Assembly: GCF_018863195.1 (NCBI RefSeq)
Contig: NZ_JAHKRT010000002.1
Location: 62,001 to 126,000, forward strand
Reading direction: 5' to 3'
Length of the DNA: 64,000 nucleotides
Origin: Sphingomonas quercus
GTDB taxonomy: Bacteria > Pseudomonadota > Alphaproteobacteria > Sphingomonadales > Sphingomonadaceae
Positions 35,197 to 44,557 of this stretch are shown piece by piece (position 1 is the stretch's first letter; each line of letters starts with the position of its first letter). The notes under the pieces were generated by a model. It saw only the letters and a list, made by a program, of their open reading frames with translations. It searched no databases and was not told where the DNA came from. A program made the translations under genes and the position numbers.

Positions 35197-35764
35197 TCGG
35201 GATGCCGGCCGCGGCGAGCAATGCGCGCGTCTCGAACAGGGGAAGGCCGACGACGCCGGAATGGCTGCCGGCGAGGAAGCGGACGAACGCCTCGGCATGA
35301 CCCTGCACGGCATAGCCGCCCGCCTTGCCATGCCATTCCCCGCCAGCGAGATAGCGGTCGATCTCGGCCGGCGAGAGGCGCTTGAAGGTGACGACCGTCG
35401 CCGACAGCCGATGCCGCGCCACGCCCGCCCCATCCACCACCGTCACCGCCGAGAGGACGCGATGCCGCCGTCCGGACAGAAGCTCCAGGCAGGCGCGCGC
35501 CTGCGCCTCCGTTTCGGCCTTGGGCAGGATGCGGCGCCCGGCGGCGACCACCGTGTCGGCGGCGAGCACTACCGAGCCCGGATGGCGGGCGGCCACCGCC
35601 GCCGCCTTCTCCACGGCCATGCGTCGGGCATAGGCCGGCGGGGCCTCGGCACGCGCGGGCGTCTCGTCGATATCGGCGGGATCGATCGCGTCCGGCGTCA
35701 CGCCCAGGCGCGCGAGCAGGTCCAGCCGTCGCGGGCTGGCGGAGGCGAGGACCAGGCGGGCCAT
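35189..35764 (-). CDS. maf: Maf-family nucleotide pyrophosphatase (copy 2)
   Basis: The protein has 191 residues. LVLASASPRRLDLLARLG is the Maf signature; VVLAADTVV and GVVGLPLFET complete the active site. It belongs to the infA-maf-rng-yacG string, 10 bp after infA. Its DIDET segment resembles the YhdE type (dTTP/UTP pyrophosphatase), while copy 1 at 3306 has a different VDEE context; substrate preferences are inference. Confidence 0.92.
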   Translation of the reverse strand: MARLVLASASPRRLDLLARLGVTPDAIDPADIDETPARAEAPPAYARRMAVEKAAAVAARHPGSVVLAADTVVAAGRRILPKAETEAQARACLELLSGRRHRVLSAVTVVDGAGVARHRLSATVVTFKRLSPAEIDRYLAGGEWHGKAGGYAVQGHAEAFVRFLAGSHSGVVGLPLFETRALLAAAGIPIG

Positions 35765-35774
35765 CAGGCCGCCG

Positions 35775-35993
35775 TCATTTGAAGCGGTAGGTGATCCGGC
35801 CCTTGGTCAGATCATAGGGCGTCAGCTCGACGAGCACTTCGTCGCCGACGAGCACGCGGATACGGTTCTTCCGCATCTTGCCGGCGGTGTGTCCGAGAAT
35901 CTCGTGATTATTCTCGAGGCGGACGCGAAACATGGCGTTGGGCAGGAGTTCGACCACCTGTCCGCGCATTTCGAGCAGTTCTTCCTTGGCCAA
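35775..35993 (-). CDS. infA: Translation initiation factor IF-1
   Basis: The protein has 72 residues, the exact usual length, from a TTG start at 35993: (M)[23 protein letters not shown], ending [10 protein letters not shown]. It is an OB-fold protein that blocks the ribosomal A site during initiation. An upstream in-frame ATG at 36050 would add 19 residues unlike any IF-1, so TTG is preferred; GGGGTG lies about 8 nt before it. A rare start codon on an initiation factor gene may have a regulatory purpose. Confidence 0.96.
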   Translation of the reverse strand: MAKEELLEMRGQVVELLPNAMFRVRLENNHEILGHTAGKMRKNRIRVLVGDEVLVELTPYDLTKGRITYRFK

Positions 35994-36130
35994 TCGGCAC
36001 CCCGTTAATAGCGGACTCTGTGCAAAAAAATCGCGCCGCCTTAGCGCCACGCGCGCAAAAAGGAAAGCAGGCGGCGCTGCGTCCTTGAGGCCACTAGCTT
36101 CCCGGCGGGGAATGCAAGATAGGGATGGCG

Positions 36131-36577
36131 ATGCTGTCGCAAAAGACCCGTTACGCGTTGCGCGCGCTGCTGTTCCTCGCCGAACGCGCCGATGCCCGCC
36201 CCGTCCAGATCGCCGAAATCGCCGAAACGCAGCAGGTGCCGCGCAAATATCTCGAGCTGATCATGCTCGATCTCAAACATGCCGGCCTCGTCACCAGCCG
36301 GCGCGGGCCGGGCGGCGGCTATGCGCTGGCACGGCCGGCGACCGAGATCAGCTTCGTCGAGGTGATCCGCACCACCGACGGGCCGATCGCGATGGTGCCA
36401 TGCGCCAGCCTCAACTTCTACGCCCGCTGCGGCGATTGCCATGACGAGGCGACCTGCGCGATTCGGCGGGTGATGAGCCGCGTGCGCGACGATGCCGTGC
36501 GCCTGCTCGAAAGCGTCTCCCTGGCCGATGCGGCGAGCATGGAGCTGCTCGCCGAGGCGGGCGAGCGGCCGAAGTGA
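36131..36577 (+). CDS. Rrf2-family transcriptional regulator with cysteine cluster
   Basis: The protein has 148 residues from ATG 36131, which has AGGG 6 nt upstream; the ATG at 36125 abuts that site. The winged helix ([47 protein letters not shown]) is typical Rrf2. Four Cys sit as C-x8-C-x2-C-x5-C ([20 protein letters not shown]), different from the IscR spacing, and may hold an Fe-S cluster or sense thiol stress. Target genes are not evident. It is divergent from infA. Confidence 0.88.
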   Translation: MLSQKTRYALRALLFLAERADARPVQIAEIAETQQVPRKYLELIMLDLKHAGLVTSRRGPGGGYALARPATEISFVEVIRTTDGPIAMVPCASLNFYARCGDCHDEATCAIRRVMSRVRDDAVRLLESVSLADAASMELLAEAGERPK

Positions 36578-36654
36578 GCGGACGAAGCGGCGCTTAGCGG
36601 CCGCCAAGATTTTGCCCTATTCCCTAGCATTCAGCTGGGAAATATGATCGGGCC

Positions 36655-36728
36655 AACGCCAAGCGTCGACTCCCTGGCGTTGCCAAACTGCGGCCCGGCG
36701 TTCCCCCTTTTTTCGCCGGGCCGTTTTT
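36655..36728 (+). ncRNA. Candidate small RNA with two hairpins and a terminator
   Basis: TATGAT at 36643-36648 resembles a -10 box; the -35 is weak. The inferred transcript would start near 36655. An 8-bp stem CAACGCCA/TGGCGTTG spans 36654-36681, and a perfect 10-bp terminator stem with T5 follows at 36691-36728. The terminator loop is pyrimidine-rich (TTCCCCC then six T), resembling anti-Shine-Dalgarno loops of alphaproteobacterial sRNAs. It could instead be the 3' end of the Rrf2 mRNA. No family is recognised. Confidence 0.45.
36691..36728 (+). terminator. Strong Rho-independent terminator
   Basis: CGGCCCGGCG (36691-36700) and CGCCGGGCCG (36714-36723) form a perfect 10-bp stem with a 13-nt loop and TTTTT at 36724-36728. 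It lies 114 bp after the Rrf2 gene and ends 5 bp before the TonB-receptor stop on the other strand. Confidence 0.88.
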
Positions 36729-36732
36729 GGTC

Positions 36733-38760
36733 TCAATTGCCGTAGCGGAACGATATCCACAGCGTGCGCGGCGTCGCCCGCTCGACGAGCGAGCCGCCGC
36801 TGATGCCGGCCATTACCAGGGCGTTGGTGACATTCTCCGCCCGCGCCTCGACGGTGATGCTCTTGCCGAGCGGCAGGCGGCCGACGAGATCGAGGGTGGT
36901 CGCGTCCTTGAGCCTGACGCTGTTCTGGTCATCCTCATATTGCGGGCCGACATAGCGCATCGTCGCCGCCAGCGAGGGGCCGCCCGCCGGCGCCCAGGCC
37001 AGCGTCGCCGAGCCCTGGTGTCTGGCGGTCTGGGCGGGCTGCAACCCGTCGAGCGCGATGGCGGCCCCGGCCGTCTTCACCTCGGCGTCGGTATAGGCAT
37101 AGGAGGCCGACAGCATCCACGCGCCGAACCGCGCGCTGCCGTCCAGCTCGACGCCCTTGCTGTCGATCGCGTCGATGTTGCCCCGCTTGCGGAAAGTGCC
37201 GGCCGCCGAGACGAAGCCGACTTGCGGGAAGGTGCCCGGCCCGCGCGCGACGGTGATGTTGCCGATCGCATCCTCCAGCCGGTTGAGGAACACGGTGGCG
37301 GACGCCCGGAAGCCTGGCAGCGGCCGGAAATCGACGCCGGCATCGACGCCCCGCAGCCGCTCCGGCTTGAGTCCGGCCTCCGCGGCGGTGGCGTCGGCGC
37401 CGGCGCGGAACGGGCGATAGAGCTCGTTGAGGGTCGGCAGGCGCCAGCCGAGATAGGCGGCCGAGCGCACCGTCACCGCGTCGCCCGGATGCCAGGCGAG
37501 CCCGGCGCGCCCCGTCGGCCGCCAGCCGCTGCGATCGGCGTAACGGGTGTTGGTGAGCACGGCGCCGCTGCTGTTCTGCGTCTCGCGCAGAAAGCCGTCC
37601 TTGATCCACCAGCGGTCGATGCGGCCGCCGCCCGTCAGCCTCAGCGCGTCTGCAAGATCGACGCTGGCTTCGGCGAAGGCGCCGACCGTCTCGTTGCGGC
37701 CGCCGGCCTTGCGGATGCGGGTCGGCGCGCCGGTGACGAACTGGAACAGCTCCTGGGTACGGCCGCTGGTGACGCGCGTATCGGCGCCGAGGCGGAGCTG
37801 GATGGCGTCGCTGACCGGCGGACGCAGTTCGATGCGGCCGCCAAAGCCGGTCGCGGGCACCTCATACTGGTCGAGCGTCGCCGTCGCCGTGCTGCGCGTA
37901 TCGTTGACCGAGGCGAAGCCGCTGGAGAAGCTGCGGGTCTGCACATAGGCGAGCGCTTCCCAGCCGAATCGGCCTTTGCCGACAACGCGCAGCGAGGCGT
38001 CGGCACCGGTCGAGCGATTGGGGGTGAACGGCACGCCGCGGGTGCGCGTATCGTTGAAGCCCAGGCCGCTCGCCTGGATCTCGGTATCCGGGCCCGCCGG
38101 GATCACCACCCGTCCGGAGACGCTGTATTGCTGGTAGCGCGCCGGCATGTCGACCGGGCCGCGCTGCGATTCGACGATTGGGATGAAGCCGTCGCCGCGC
38201 GCGAAACTGCCGGACAGAAAGGCGTAGCCGCCGCCCATGCGGCCGGAGACGCCGAGATTGGCCTCCTGCGAATCGCGGCTGCCATAGCCGGCGTTCGCCC
38301 AGATCGGGGCGAGCTGGCTGGCGTTCGCGCTCGAAAGCTCGATGGTGCCGGCCAGCGCGCCCGGACCGAACGCGCCCGATCCGCCGCCGCGCGTCACCCG
38401 GACATTGCCGAGCCGTTCGGGATCATAGGCCGAATAGGTGACATAGCCGCCGAACGGATCGGACTGGGGCACGCCGTCCAGCACCAGCAGCGCGCGGCTG
38501 GAGGCGTTGCCGCCGAGGCCGCGCAGCGTCGCGCCCTGGCTGGTCGGATGTGCGGAGCGGGCATCGGAGCGGCGGAACTGGGCGAAGCCGGCGACATCGC
38601 GCAGCACGTCCTCCAGCCGGCCGCTCGCCGTGCCGTTCAGCCGCTCGCGATCGATCGAGACGACGTCATAGGCGGCATCGCCGCGCGCGGCGTCGAGGCC
38701 ATAGCCGGTGACCACGATCTCGATCGGCGCCGGCAAGGCCGCCGGCAATGGAACCGCCAT
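36733..38760 (-). CDS. TonB-dependent outer-membrane receptor
   Basis: The protein has 675 residues. A TonB-box-like EIVVTGYG (14-21) is followed by a plug domain (RLEDVLRDVAGFAQFRR, TLRGLGGNASSRALLVLDGVPQSDPFGG) and a 22-strand-type barrel with many aromatic turns to the C-terminal LWISFRYGN. The gene has no normal signal peptide: the sequence before EIVV is only MAVPLPAALPAPI, and a stop precedes it in frame. A signal might come from an unusual start or may be lost. The ligand is unknown, and the short upstream gap has no room for a cobalamin riboswitch. Confidence 0.85.
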   Translation of the reverse strand: MAVPLPAALPAPIEIVVTGYGLDAARGDAAYDVVSIDRERLNGTASGRLEDVLRDVAGFAQFRRSDARSAHPTSQGATLRGLGGNASSRALLVLDGVPQSDPFGGYVTYSAYDPERLGNVRVTRGGGSGAFGPGALAGTIELSSANASQLAPIWANAGYGSRDSQEANLGVSGRMGGGYAFLSGSFARGDGFIPIVESQRGPVDMPARYQQYSVSGRVVIPAGPDTEIQASGLGFNDTRTRGVPFTPNRSTGADASLRVVGKGRFGWEALAYVQTRSFSSGFASVNDTRSTATATLDQYEVPATGFGGRIELRPPVSDAIQLRLGADTRVTSGRTQELFQFVTGAPTRIRKAGGRNETVGAFAEASVDLADALRLTGGGRIDRWWIKDGFLRETQNSSGAVLTNTRYADRSGWRPTGRAGLAWHPGDAVTVRSAAYLGWRLPTLNELYRPFRAGADATAAEAGLKPERLRGVDAGVDFRPLPGFRASATVFLNRLEDAIGNITVARGPGTFPQVGFVSAAGTFRKRGNIDAIDSKGVELDGSARFGAWMLSASYAYTDAEVKTAGAAIALDGLQPAQTARHQGSATLAWAPAGGPSLAATMRYVGPQYEDDQNSVRLKDATTLDLVGRLPLGKSITVEARAENVTNALVMAGISGGSLVERATPRTLWISFRYGN

Positions 38761-38838
38761 CTCTACCCCTCTTCATGTTATTATCTGACGCCCGCCCTCT
38801 ATCGCGCGGCGGCGCCGGGATAAAGCGGGCCGTCTGTA

Positions 38839-39495
38839 TCAGAGGATTGCCGCGTCGGGCAGACGATCGGGATGGGCCTCGGCAAAAGCGGGGATGGCGA
38901 GGCACCGCGCCTCGATGGCGAGCAGCGCCGGGTAGAAATCCAGGCATACGTCCCAGCGCCGCGCATTGTAGAGCTGGGGGACGAGGCAGATGTCGGGCAG
39001 GCCGGGAAGGTCGCCGGCCAGAAAGGGACCGCCGCCCGTCTGGCTTTCCAGCACGGCGAGGCCGGCGTCGATCCAGTGCGCCACCCAGCGCAGCCGCTCC
39101 GCCTCGCCGACGCGCAGGTCGTCCTTCAGCCAGCGCAGCACGCGCAGATTGTTGATCGGATGGATGTCGCAGGCGATGAGCAGCGCGCTGGACATCGCCC
39201 GGGCGCGCTCCAGCGGATCGGCCGGCAGCAGGGGCGGCTGCGGATAGGCGTGATCCAGCCAGTCGATGATGGCGAGGCTCTGGCCGATGGTCGCCCCGGC
39301 CACTTCCAGCGCCGGCACCAGCCCCTGCGGGTTGATGCCGCGATAGGCGGGTCTGCGCTGGGCGCCGGACAGCAGGTCGACGGGCACGCTCTGATAGGGC
39401 ACGCCCTTGAGGTTGAGCGCGATGCGCACGCGGAAGGATGCCGAGGACCGCCAGTAATCGTGCAGGCGGAGCGGCGAGGTATCGATGTGCTGCAC
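38839..39495 (-). CDS. maiA: Maleylacetoacetate isomerase (zeta-class GST)
   Basis: The protein has 218 residues. The N-terminal thioredoxin-fold active loop is RSSASFRVRIALNLKG (16-31), where most zeta-class enzymes have SSCSWRVR; here Cys is replaced by Ala. INPQGLVPAL, QSLAIIDWLDHAYP and DICLVPQLYNARRW follow the zeta pattern. The usual reaction is isomerising maleylacetoacetate in tyrosine breakdown with glutathione. No hmgA or fah partner is nearby, so the physiological role is inferred. Confidence 0.87.
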   Translation of the reverse strand: MQHIDTSPLRLHDYWRSSASFRVRIALNLKGVPYQSVPVDLLSGAQRRPAYRGINPQGLVPALEVAGATIGQSLAIIDWLDHAYPQPPLLPADPLERARAMSSALLIACDIHPINNLRVLRWLKDDLRVGEAERLRWVAHWIDAGLAVLESQTGGGPFLAGDLPGLPDICLVPQLYNARRWDVCLDFYPALLAIEARCLAIPAFAEAHPDRLPDAAIL

Positions 39496-39504
39496 GCTGG
39501 AGCC

Positions 39505-39542
39505 CTCCCTCCGTCCCGCCGAGAACGGGGGAACGGAGGGAG
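39505..39542 (-). terminator. 10-bp hairpin between hppA and maiA
   Basis: CTCCCTCCGT (39505-39514) pairs with ACGGAGGGAG (39533-39542) over an 18-nt loop, just after the hppA stop. There is no U-run, so it may stabilise the mRNA end or act with Rho. Confidence 0.45.
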
Positions 39543-39550
39543 TTCTATCC

Positions 39551-41671
39551 TCAGCCGCCGTGTGCTGCCAGCGCGGCGAGCAGCAGCAGGGCGACGATGT
39601 TGGTGATCTTGATCATCGGGTTCACGGCGGGGCCCGCCGTGTCCTTGTACGGATCGCCGACGGTGTCGCCGGTCACGGCTGCCTTGTGGGCCTCCGATCC
39701 CTTGCCGCCGTAATTGCCGTCCTCGATATATTTCTTGGCATTGTCCCAGGCGCCGCCGCCGCTCGTCATCGAGATGGCGACGAACAGCCCCGACACGATC
39801 ACGCCGAGCAGCAGCGCGCCGAGTGCCGCGAAGCCGCTCTCGCGGCCGGCGACCGCCGTGATCACGAAATAGACGACGATCGGCGCCAGCACCGGCAACA
39901 GGCTGGGCACGATCATCTCCTTGATCGCGGCGCGGGTGACGAGGTCAACGGTGCGGGCGTAATTGGGGCGGCTGGTGCCGTCCATGATGCCCGGATTGTC
40001 GCGGAACTGGGCGCGGACATCCTCGACCACCGAACCCGCCGCCCGGCCGACCGCGGTCATGCCGAACGCGCCGAAGCTGAACGGCAGCAACGCTCCCAGC
40101 AGCAGGCCGACGATGACATATGGGTTGGACAGCGAGAAATCGACGGTGAGCGCCGGGAAATATTCCCGCAGGTCCGACGTATAGGCCCCGAAAAGCACCA
40201 GCGCCGCCAGCGCCGCCGATCCGATCGCATAGCCCTTGGTCACCGCCTTGGTGGTGTTGCCCACCGCGTCCAGCGCGTCGGTGCGCGCGCGCACCTCGTC
40301 GGGAAGGCCGGCCATCTCCGCGATGCCGCCGGCATTGTCGGTGACCGGGCCATAGGCGTCGAGCGCCACGACCATGCCCGCGAGCGCCAGCATCGAGGTC
40401 GCGCCGAAGGCGATGCCGATGACGCCGGCCAGCTGATAGGCCCCGATCACCGCGACCGAGATCACGAGCGTCGGTAGCGCCGGCGATTCGAGGCTGACGG
40501 CGAGGCCCTGGATGACGTTGGTGCCGTGGCCCGTCTCCGATGCCTTGGCGATGCTGCGCACCGGCCGGTAATTGGTGCCGGTGTAATATTCGGTGATCCA
40601 GACCAGCGCGCCGGTCAGCGCCAGGCCGATCATCATGCACCAGAACAGGTCCATGCCGGTGAAGCCTCCGACGCCGCCGTCTCCGCCGCCGATCACGGCG
40701 TTGAGATCACCGAGCGTCCAGGTCGATGCGACCCAGATCGCCGGCACGGCGAGGATCGCCGCCGTCCAGAAGCCCTTGTAGAGCGCGCCCATGATCGACT
40801 GGCCGCTGCCCAGCCGCACCATATAGGTGCCGACGATCGACGTGATGATGCACACGCCGCCGACGATCAGCGGCAGCGCCATCAGCCGCATCATCTCCTC
40901 GGGCGTGCCGGAGAGCGTCAGCGCGATCGAGACCATCGTCACGCCGAGCGTCACGACATAGGTCTCGAACAGATCGGCGGCCATGCCGGCGCAGTCGCCG
41001 ACATTGTCGCCGACATTGTCGGCGATGGTCGCCGGGTTGCGAGGATCGTCCTCGGGGATGCCGGCCTCGACCTTGCCGACCAGATCGGCGCCGACATCGG
41101 CGGCCTTGGTGAAGATGCCGCCGCCCAGCCGCGCGAAGATGGAAATGAGCGACGCGCCGAAGGAGAGGGCGACCAGCGCGTTGACGATGGTGCGGTCGGT
41201 CCGGTCTCCGGCGATATGGCCGGCAGGGCCGGTCAGGTACCAGAAGAACAGCGAGATCGCGAGCAGGCCGAGGCCGGCCACCAGCATGCCGGTGATCGCG
41301 CCCGACCGGAAGGCGATGGTCAGCCCGCCCTGCAGGCTGGTGCGCGCCGCCTCGGCGGTACGGACATTGGCCCTGACGGACACGTTCATGCCGATGAAAC
41401 CGGTCAACCCGGACAGCAGCGCCCCGATCAGGAATCCGATCGCGGAGGTGAGCCCGAGGAAATACGCGACGAGTACGACCATCACCACGCCAACCAGCGC
41501 GATGGTACGGTATTGCCGTCCAAGATAAGCCTTGGCGCCCTCCTGCACCGCGCCGGAAATCTCGACCATGCGGTCGTTCCCGGCGGGCGCGGCAAGCACC
41601 TGGCGACTTGTCAGGATTCCGTAGAGCACGGCGATAAGGCCACAGGCTATCGCCACGAACACAACGTTCAT
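39551..41671 (-). CDS. hppA: Membrane-bound proton-translocating pyrophosphatase, K+-independent type
   Basis: The protein has 706 residues with about 16 transmembrane helices. It pumps H+ using pyrophosphate hydrolysis. Signature motifs are [11 protein letters not shown], the acidic [19 protein letters not shown] and, near residue 475, [10 protein letters not shown]. Lys in GNTTK (where K+-dependent enzymes have Ala) indicates independence from potassium. AAGGAG lies 5 nt before the ATG. A candidate promoter and an 8-bp dyad lie upstream. Confidence 0.96.
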   Translation of the reverse strand: MNVVFVAIACGLIAVLYGILTSRQVLAAPAGNDRMVEISGAVQEGAKAYLGRQYRTIALVGVVMVVLVAYFLGLTSAIGFLIGALLSGLTGFIGMNVSVRANVRTAEAARTSLQGGLTIAFRSGAITGMLVAGLGLLAISLFFWYLTGPAGHIAGDRTDRTIVNALVALSFGASLISIFARLGGGIFTKAADVGADLVGKVEAGIPEDDPRNPATIADNVGDNVGDCAGMAADLFETYVVTLGVTMVSIALTLSGTPEEMMRLMALPLIVGGVCIITSIVGTYMVRLGSGQSIMGALYKGFWTAAILAVPAIWVASTWTLGDLNAVIGGGDGGVGGFTGMDLFWCMMIGLALTGALVWITEYYTGTNYRPVRSIAKASETGHGTNVIQGLAVSLESPALPTLVISVAVIGAYQLAGVIGIAFGATSMLALAGMVVALDAYGPVTDNAGGIAEMAGLPDEVRARTDALDAVGNTTKAVTKGYAIGSAALAALVLFGAYTSDLREYFPALTVDFSLSNPYVIVGLLLGALLPFSFGAFGMTAVGRAAGSVVEDVRAQFRDNPGIMDGTSRPNYARTVDLVTRAAIKEMIVPSLLPVLAPIVVYFVITAVAGRESGFAALGALLLGVIVSGLFVAISMTSGGGAWDNAKKYIEDGNYGGKGSEAHKAAVTGDTVGDPYKDTAGPAVNPMIKITNIVALLLLAALAAHGG

Positions 41672-41683
41672 GTCGGCTCCTTC

Positions 41684-41733
41684 CCCTAGTCCGGCGCAAT
41701 TTTGTTACGCGCCTGGAAGACGGGAGACTAGGG
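41684..41733. repeat. 8-bp dyad CCCTAGTC ... GACTAGGG upstream of hppA
   Basis: The arms at 41684-41691 and 41726-41733 are perfectly complementary with 34 bp between. One arm is 4 bp from the hppA ribosome-binding site, the other overlaps the proposed -10 box. It may be an operator or a leader fold, or chance. Confidence 0.5.
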
Positions 41734-41752
41734 CCGAAAATCCGCTTGGCAA
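41725..41752 (-). promoter_or_regulatory. Candidate hppA promoter
   Basis: On the minus strand TTGCCA (41752-41747), a 16-bp spacer and TAGTCT (41730-41725), about 54 bp before the ATG. The -10 begins TAG, as in the tRNA promoters here. Confidence 0.4.
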
Positions 41753-41770
41753 GCCGCCTTGTCGGGGCGG

Positions 41771-42667
41771 TCAGCCGTGTTGATAACCTAGCCGGGCGGG
41801 CAGCGGCACCGTCGCCGCGCCGTCGCGCAGCGAGACGCCGCGTCCCTCGGCGAAGGTTCCGACCCGGATCGCCCCGACCCCGCTCGTCGCCACGCCCTCG
41901 CCGGACGCGGCGAAGAGCAGCGCATAATCGTCACCCGCCGTCGCCGCGGCGAGGCGGGCAGCGCGATCGTCTCCAGCGAAGGCGCGGGCGGCCGCCGAGC
42001 GGGGCATGGCGGCGAGGTCGATCGTCACCGCGAGGCCGCTCGCCTCGGCCATGCGGGCGACGTCGATGAGCAGGCCGTCCGATACGTCCATCATCGCGTG
42101 GACATGAGGGGCGAGCGCGCGGCCCTCGACGAGCAGCGGGCGCGGGCGGCGATAGGCGCGGAGCAGTTCGGGCGGGCCTTCGCCGGCTTGGGCGATGGCG
42201 AGGCCGAGCCCGGCGTCGCCGATCGTGCCCGCCACCCACAGGCCGTCTCCGGCCCTGGCGCCGGCCCGGGCCGGGGCGATGCTCGCCCGGCCCAGCGCCG
42301 TCAGGCCGAGAGCGCGGACCCCCGGGCCCTTCACTGTGTCGCCGCCGAGCAGCGGCACGGCGTACGCCGCCAGCGCCTCGCCCAGTCCGTCGAGAAAGGC
42401 GCGGTCCCAGGCCTCATCGCCAAGCATGTAGCCGACCAGCACGCCGAGCGGCACGGCACCCTTGGCGGCGAGATCAGAGAGGTTCACCGCCAGCAGCTTC
42501 CATGCGACATCGGCCGGCGGATCGCCGGGCAGATAATGGACGCCTTCGACCAGCATATCGTGGGTGAGCACCAGATCGCCCAGCACGGCGGCGTCGTCGG
42601 CAAGCCCGCGCGCGGCCGGGTGGCTGGCGAGCGCGCGGAGGGCGGCGATGAAGGCGGGTTCGTCCAT
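41771..42667 (-). CDS. thiL: Thiamine-monophosphate kinase
   Basis: The protein has 298 residues. It phosphorylates thiamine monophosphate to the diphosphate cofactor. Visible are LADDAAVL, LTHDMLVEGVHYLP, AVNLSDLAAKGAVPLG, LLGGDTVKGPG and MMDVSDGLLIDVARM, the AIRS-superfamily ATP and metal sites. It is 127 bp downstream of nusB, with a palindromic repeat in between. The nusB-thiL pairing is conserved in many proteobacteria. Confidence 0.95.
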   Translation of the reverse strand: MDEPAFIAALRALASHPAARGLADDAAVLGDLVLTHDMLVEGVHYLPGDPPADVAWKLLAVNLSDLAAKGAVPLGVLVGYMLGDEAWDRAFLDGLGEALAAYAVPLLGGDTVKGPGVRALGLTALGRASIAPARAGARAGDGLWVAGTIGDAGLGLAIAQAGEGPPELLRAYRRPRPLLVEGRALAPHVHAMMDVSDGLLIDVARMAEASGLAVTIDLAAMPRSAAARAFAGDDRAARLAAATAGDDYALLFAASGEGVATSGVGAIRVGTFAEGRGVSLRDGAATVPLPARLGYQHG

Positions 42668-42746
42668 CGGCTAACCTCCGCCGCGTTGCTGAACCTGTTG
42701 CCGCATCCATCCAGCCGCGCGCGCCGGAGCCATCTGGAGGCGTGGA

Positions 42747-42765
42747 CCCTGAAACAAGTTCAGGG
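42747..42765. repeat. Short intergenic palindrome (CCCTGAA-ACAAG-TTCAGGG)
   Basis: The arms are 7 bp with a 5-nt centre, in the nusB-thiL gap. It resembles intergenic palindromic elements with a TTCAG/CTGAA core that I know from sphingomonad genomes. It may also act as a hairpin in the operon transcript. Confidence 0.6.
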
Positions 42766-42794
42766 CGACGGCAAAGGAGCCGGAACGCAGGCCC

Positions 42795-43256
42795 TCACCC
42801 CCGTGCCGCCTTGGCCACCGCATCCAGCAGGCCGTTGACGAAGCCCTTTTCCCGCTTGGCGTAGAAGGCGTCGGCGATGTCGAGATATTCGTTGATCACG
42901 GTGCCGGTGGGCACATCCGCCCGGGCGATCAGCTCATAGGCGCCGCAACGCAGGATCTGGCGCATCGGCCGGTCCAGCCGTTCCAGCGTCCAGCCTTCGG
43001 CGAGCCGCGCGCTGATCGCGCCGTCGATCTCGACCCGGCGGGCGTCGACGCCGGTCACCAGATCGTCGAAGAAGCTCACCTCGGCGTCGGCATATTCCAC
43101 ATCCTCGATCGTCGCGCCGAGGCGGTGGCTGTGGAACTCATGGAGCAGGGTGGGCAAGGGCGTTCCCTCCATCTCCTGCTGGTAGAGCGCCTGCACCGCG
43201 GCAAGGCGGGCCGCCGACCGGCTGCGCGCGCGCTCGTTGACACGTCCCAAACTCAT
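42795..43256 (-). CDS. nusB: Transcription antitermination factor NusB
   Basis: The protein has 153 residues. It is an all-helical protein binding boxA RNA with NusE for rRNA antitermination. SAARLAAVQALYQQEMEG, the middle ILRCGAYELI and the C-terminal GTVINEYLDIADAFYAKREKGFVNGLLDAV are standard. It overlaps the hisD stop by 4 bp. The 3' side carries the short palindrome before thiL. Confidence 0.96.
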   Translation of the reverse strand: MSLGRVNERARSRSAARLAAVQALYQQEMEGTPLPTLLHEFHSHRLGATIEDVEYADAEVSFFDDLVTGVDARRVEIDGAISARLAEGWTLERLDRPMRQILRCGAYELIARADVPTGTVINEYLDIADAFYAKREKGFVNGLLDAVAKAARG

Positions 43257-44557
43257 TCTCCCAGTCGCACGGCCACCGAGGCCGCATGGGCGGGCAGCCC
43301 TTCCGCGCGCGCCAGCGTCACCGCCGCCGGGCCGATGGCGGCGAGGGCATCGGGATCGAGCGCGAGGAAGCTGGTCCGCTTCATGAAATCGAGCACCGAC
43401 AGGCCGGAGGCGAAACGCGCCCGCCGCCCCGTCGGCAACACATGGTTCGGCCCGCCGACATAATCGCCGACCGCCTCCGGGGTGTGCCGCCCGAGGAACA
43501 CGGAGCCGGCATGACGCACCCTGGCGAACAACGGCTCCGGATCGGCCACCGCCAGCTCGAGGTGCTCGGGCGCGAGCCGATCGACCAGCGGCAGCGCATC
43601 GTCGAGCGCGGCCACCAGCACGATCGCGCCATTCGCGGTCCAGCTGGTTCGCGCCGTCTCGGCGGTGGCAAGCGTGGCGAGGCGCCGGTCCACCGCCGCG
43701 GCGACGGCGTCGGCGAAGTCCGCATCATCGGTGAACAGGATCGACTGGCTGGTCGGATCATGCTCGGCCTGGCTGAGCAGGTCGGCGGCGATCCAGTCCG
43801 GGTCGTTGGCGCCGTCCGCCACCACGACGATTTCGGACGGGCCGGCGACCATGTCGATGCCGACCACGCCGTAAAGCTGGCGCTTGGCCTCGGCGACCCA
43901 GGCATTGCCCGGGCCGACCACCACGTCGACGGGCGCGATCGGGCCCGCGCCATAGGCCAGCGCCGCCACCGCCTGCGCGCCGCCGACCCGCCACACCTCG
44001 TCCACTCCCGCGATCTCCGCGGCCGCGAGCACGGTCGGGTTGACCACCCCGCCCGGCGTCGGCGTGACCATGGCGAGCCGCGCCACGCCGGCCACCTTGG
44101 CGGGAATGGCGTTCATCAGCACGGAGGAGGGATAGGCCGCCCGCCCGCCCGGCACATAGAGACCGGCAGCGTCGACGCCACGCCAGCGCGCCCCCATGCG
44201 CACCCCGGCATCGTCGGTCATGTCGCTGTCGGCCGGCCTCTGCTTCTCGTGGTAGGCCCGGATGCGGGCGGCGGCGAGCTCCAGCGCGGCGCGCAGCTCC
44301 GGGTCGAGACCAGCGAGCGCGGCCTCCCGCTCCGCCTTGGGGATCTCCCAGCCGGCGGCGACGGGATCATGCCGATCGAACTTGCGGGTATAGTCGGCAA
44401 GCGCGGCCTCGCCATGATCGCGCACATCGGCGACGATGCGGGCGACGTCGCGCGAGACGTCCCCGTCCGCCTCGCGTCGGGCATCGACCAGCGCGTCGAA
44501 CGCGGCGTCGAAACCGGCATCGCGGGCATCGAGGCGCAGCGGCCCGTCAGGCTGCAT
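43253..44557 (-). CDS. hisD: Histidinol dehydrogenase
   Basis: The protein has 434 residues. It oxidises histidinol to histidine in two NAD-dependent steps. [33 protein letters not shown] and [14 protein letters not shown] form the NAD and substrate region. EHDPTSQ and APEHLEL carry the zinc and catalytic His, and [14 protein letters not shown] closes the site. The start overlaps hisG by 11 bp. The hisG-hisD-nusB order is typical of this lineage. Confidence 0.97.
   Translation of the reverse strand: MQPDGPLRLDARDAGFDAAFDALVDARREADGDVSRDVARIVADVRDHGEAALADYTRKFDRHDPVAAGWEIPKAEREAALAGLDPELRAALELAAARIRAYHEKQRPADSDMTDDAGVRMGARWRGVDAAGLYVPGGRAAYPSSVLMNAIPAKVAGVARLAMVTPTPGGVVNPTVLAAAEIAGVDEVWRVGGAQAVAALAYGAGPIAPVDVVVGPGNAWVAEAKRQLYGVVGIDMVAGPSEIVVVADGANDPDWIAADLLSQAEHDPTSQSILFTDDADFADAVAAAVDRRLATLATAETARTSWTANGAIVLVAALDDALPLVDRLAPEHLELAVADPEPLFARVRHAGSVFLGRHTPEAVGDYVGGPNHVLPTGRRARFASGLSVLDFMKRTSFLALDPDALAAIGPAAVTLARAEGLPAHAASVAVRLGE

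Noticed and set aside
36727-38823. 698-codon frame opposite the TonB receptor
   Set aside because: Low-complexity Arg/Ala/Gly composition and no ribosome-binding site; shadow of the receptor.
38761-38838. Cobalamin riboswitch before the TonB receptor
   Set aside because: Only 78 bp are available and no B12-box-like sequence is seen.
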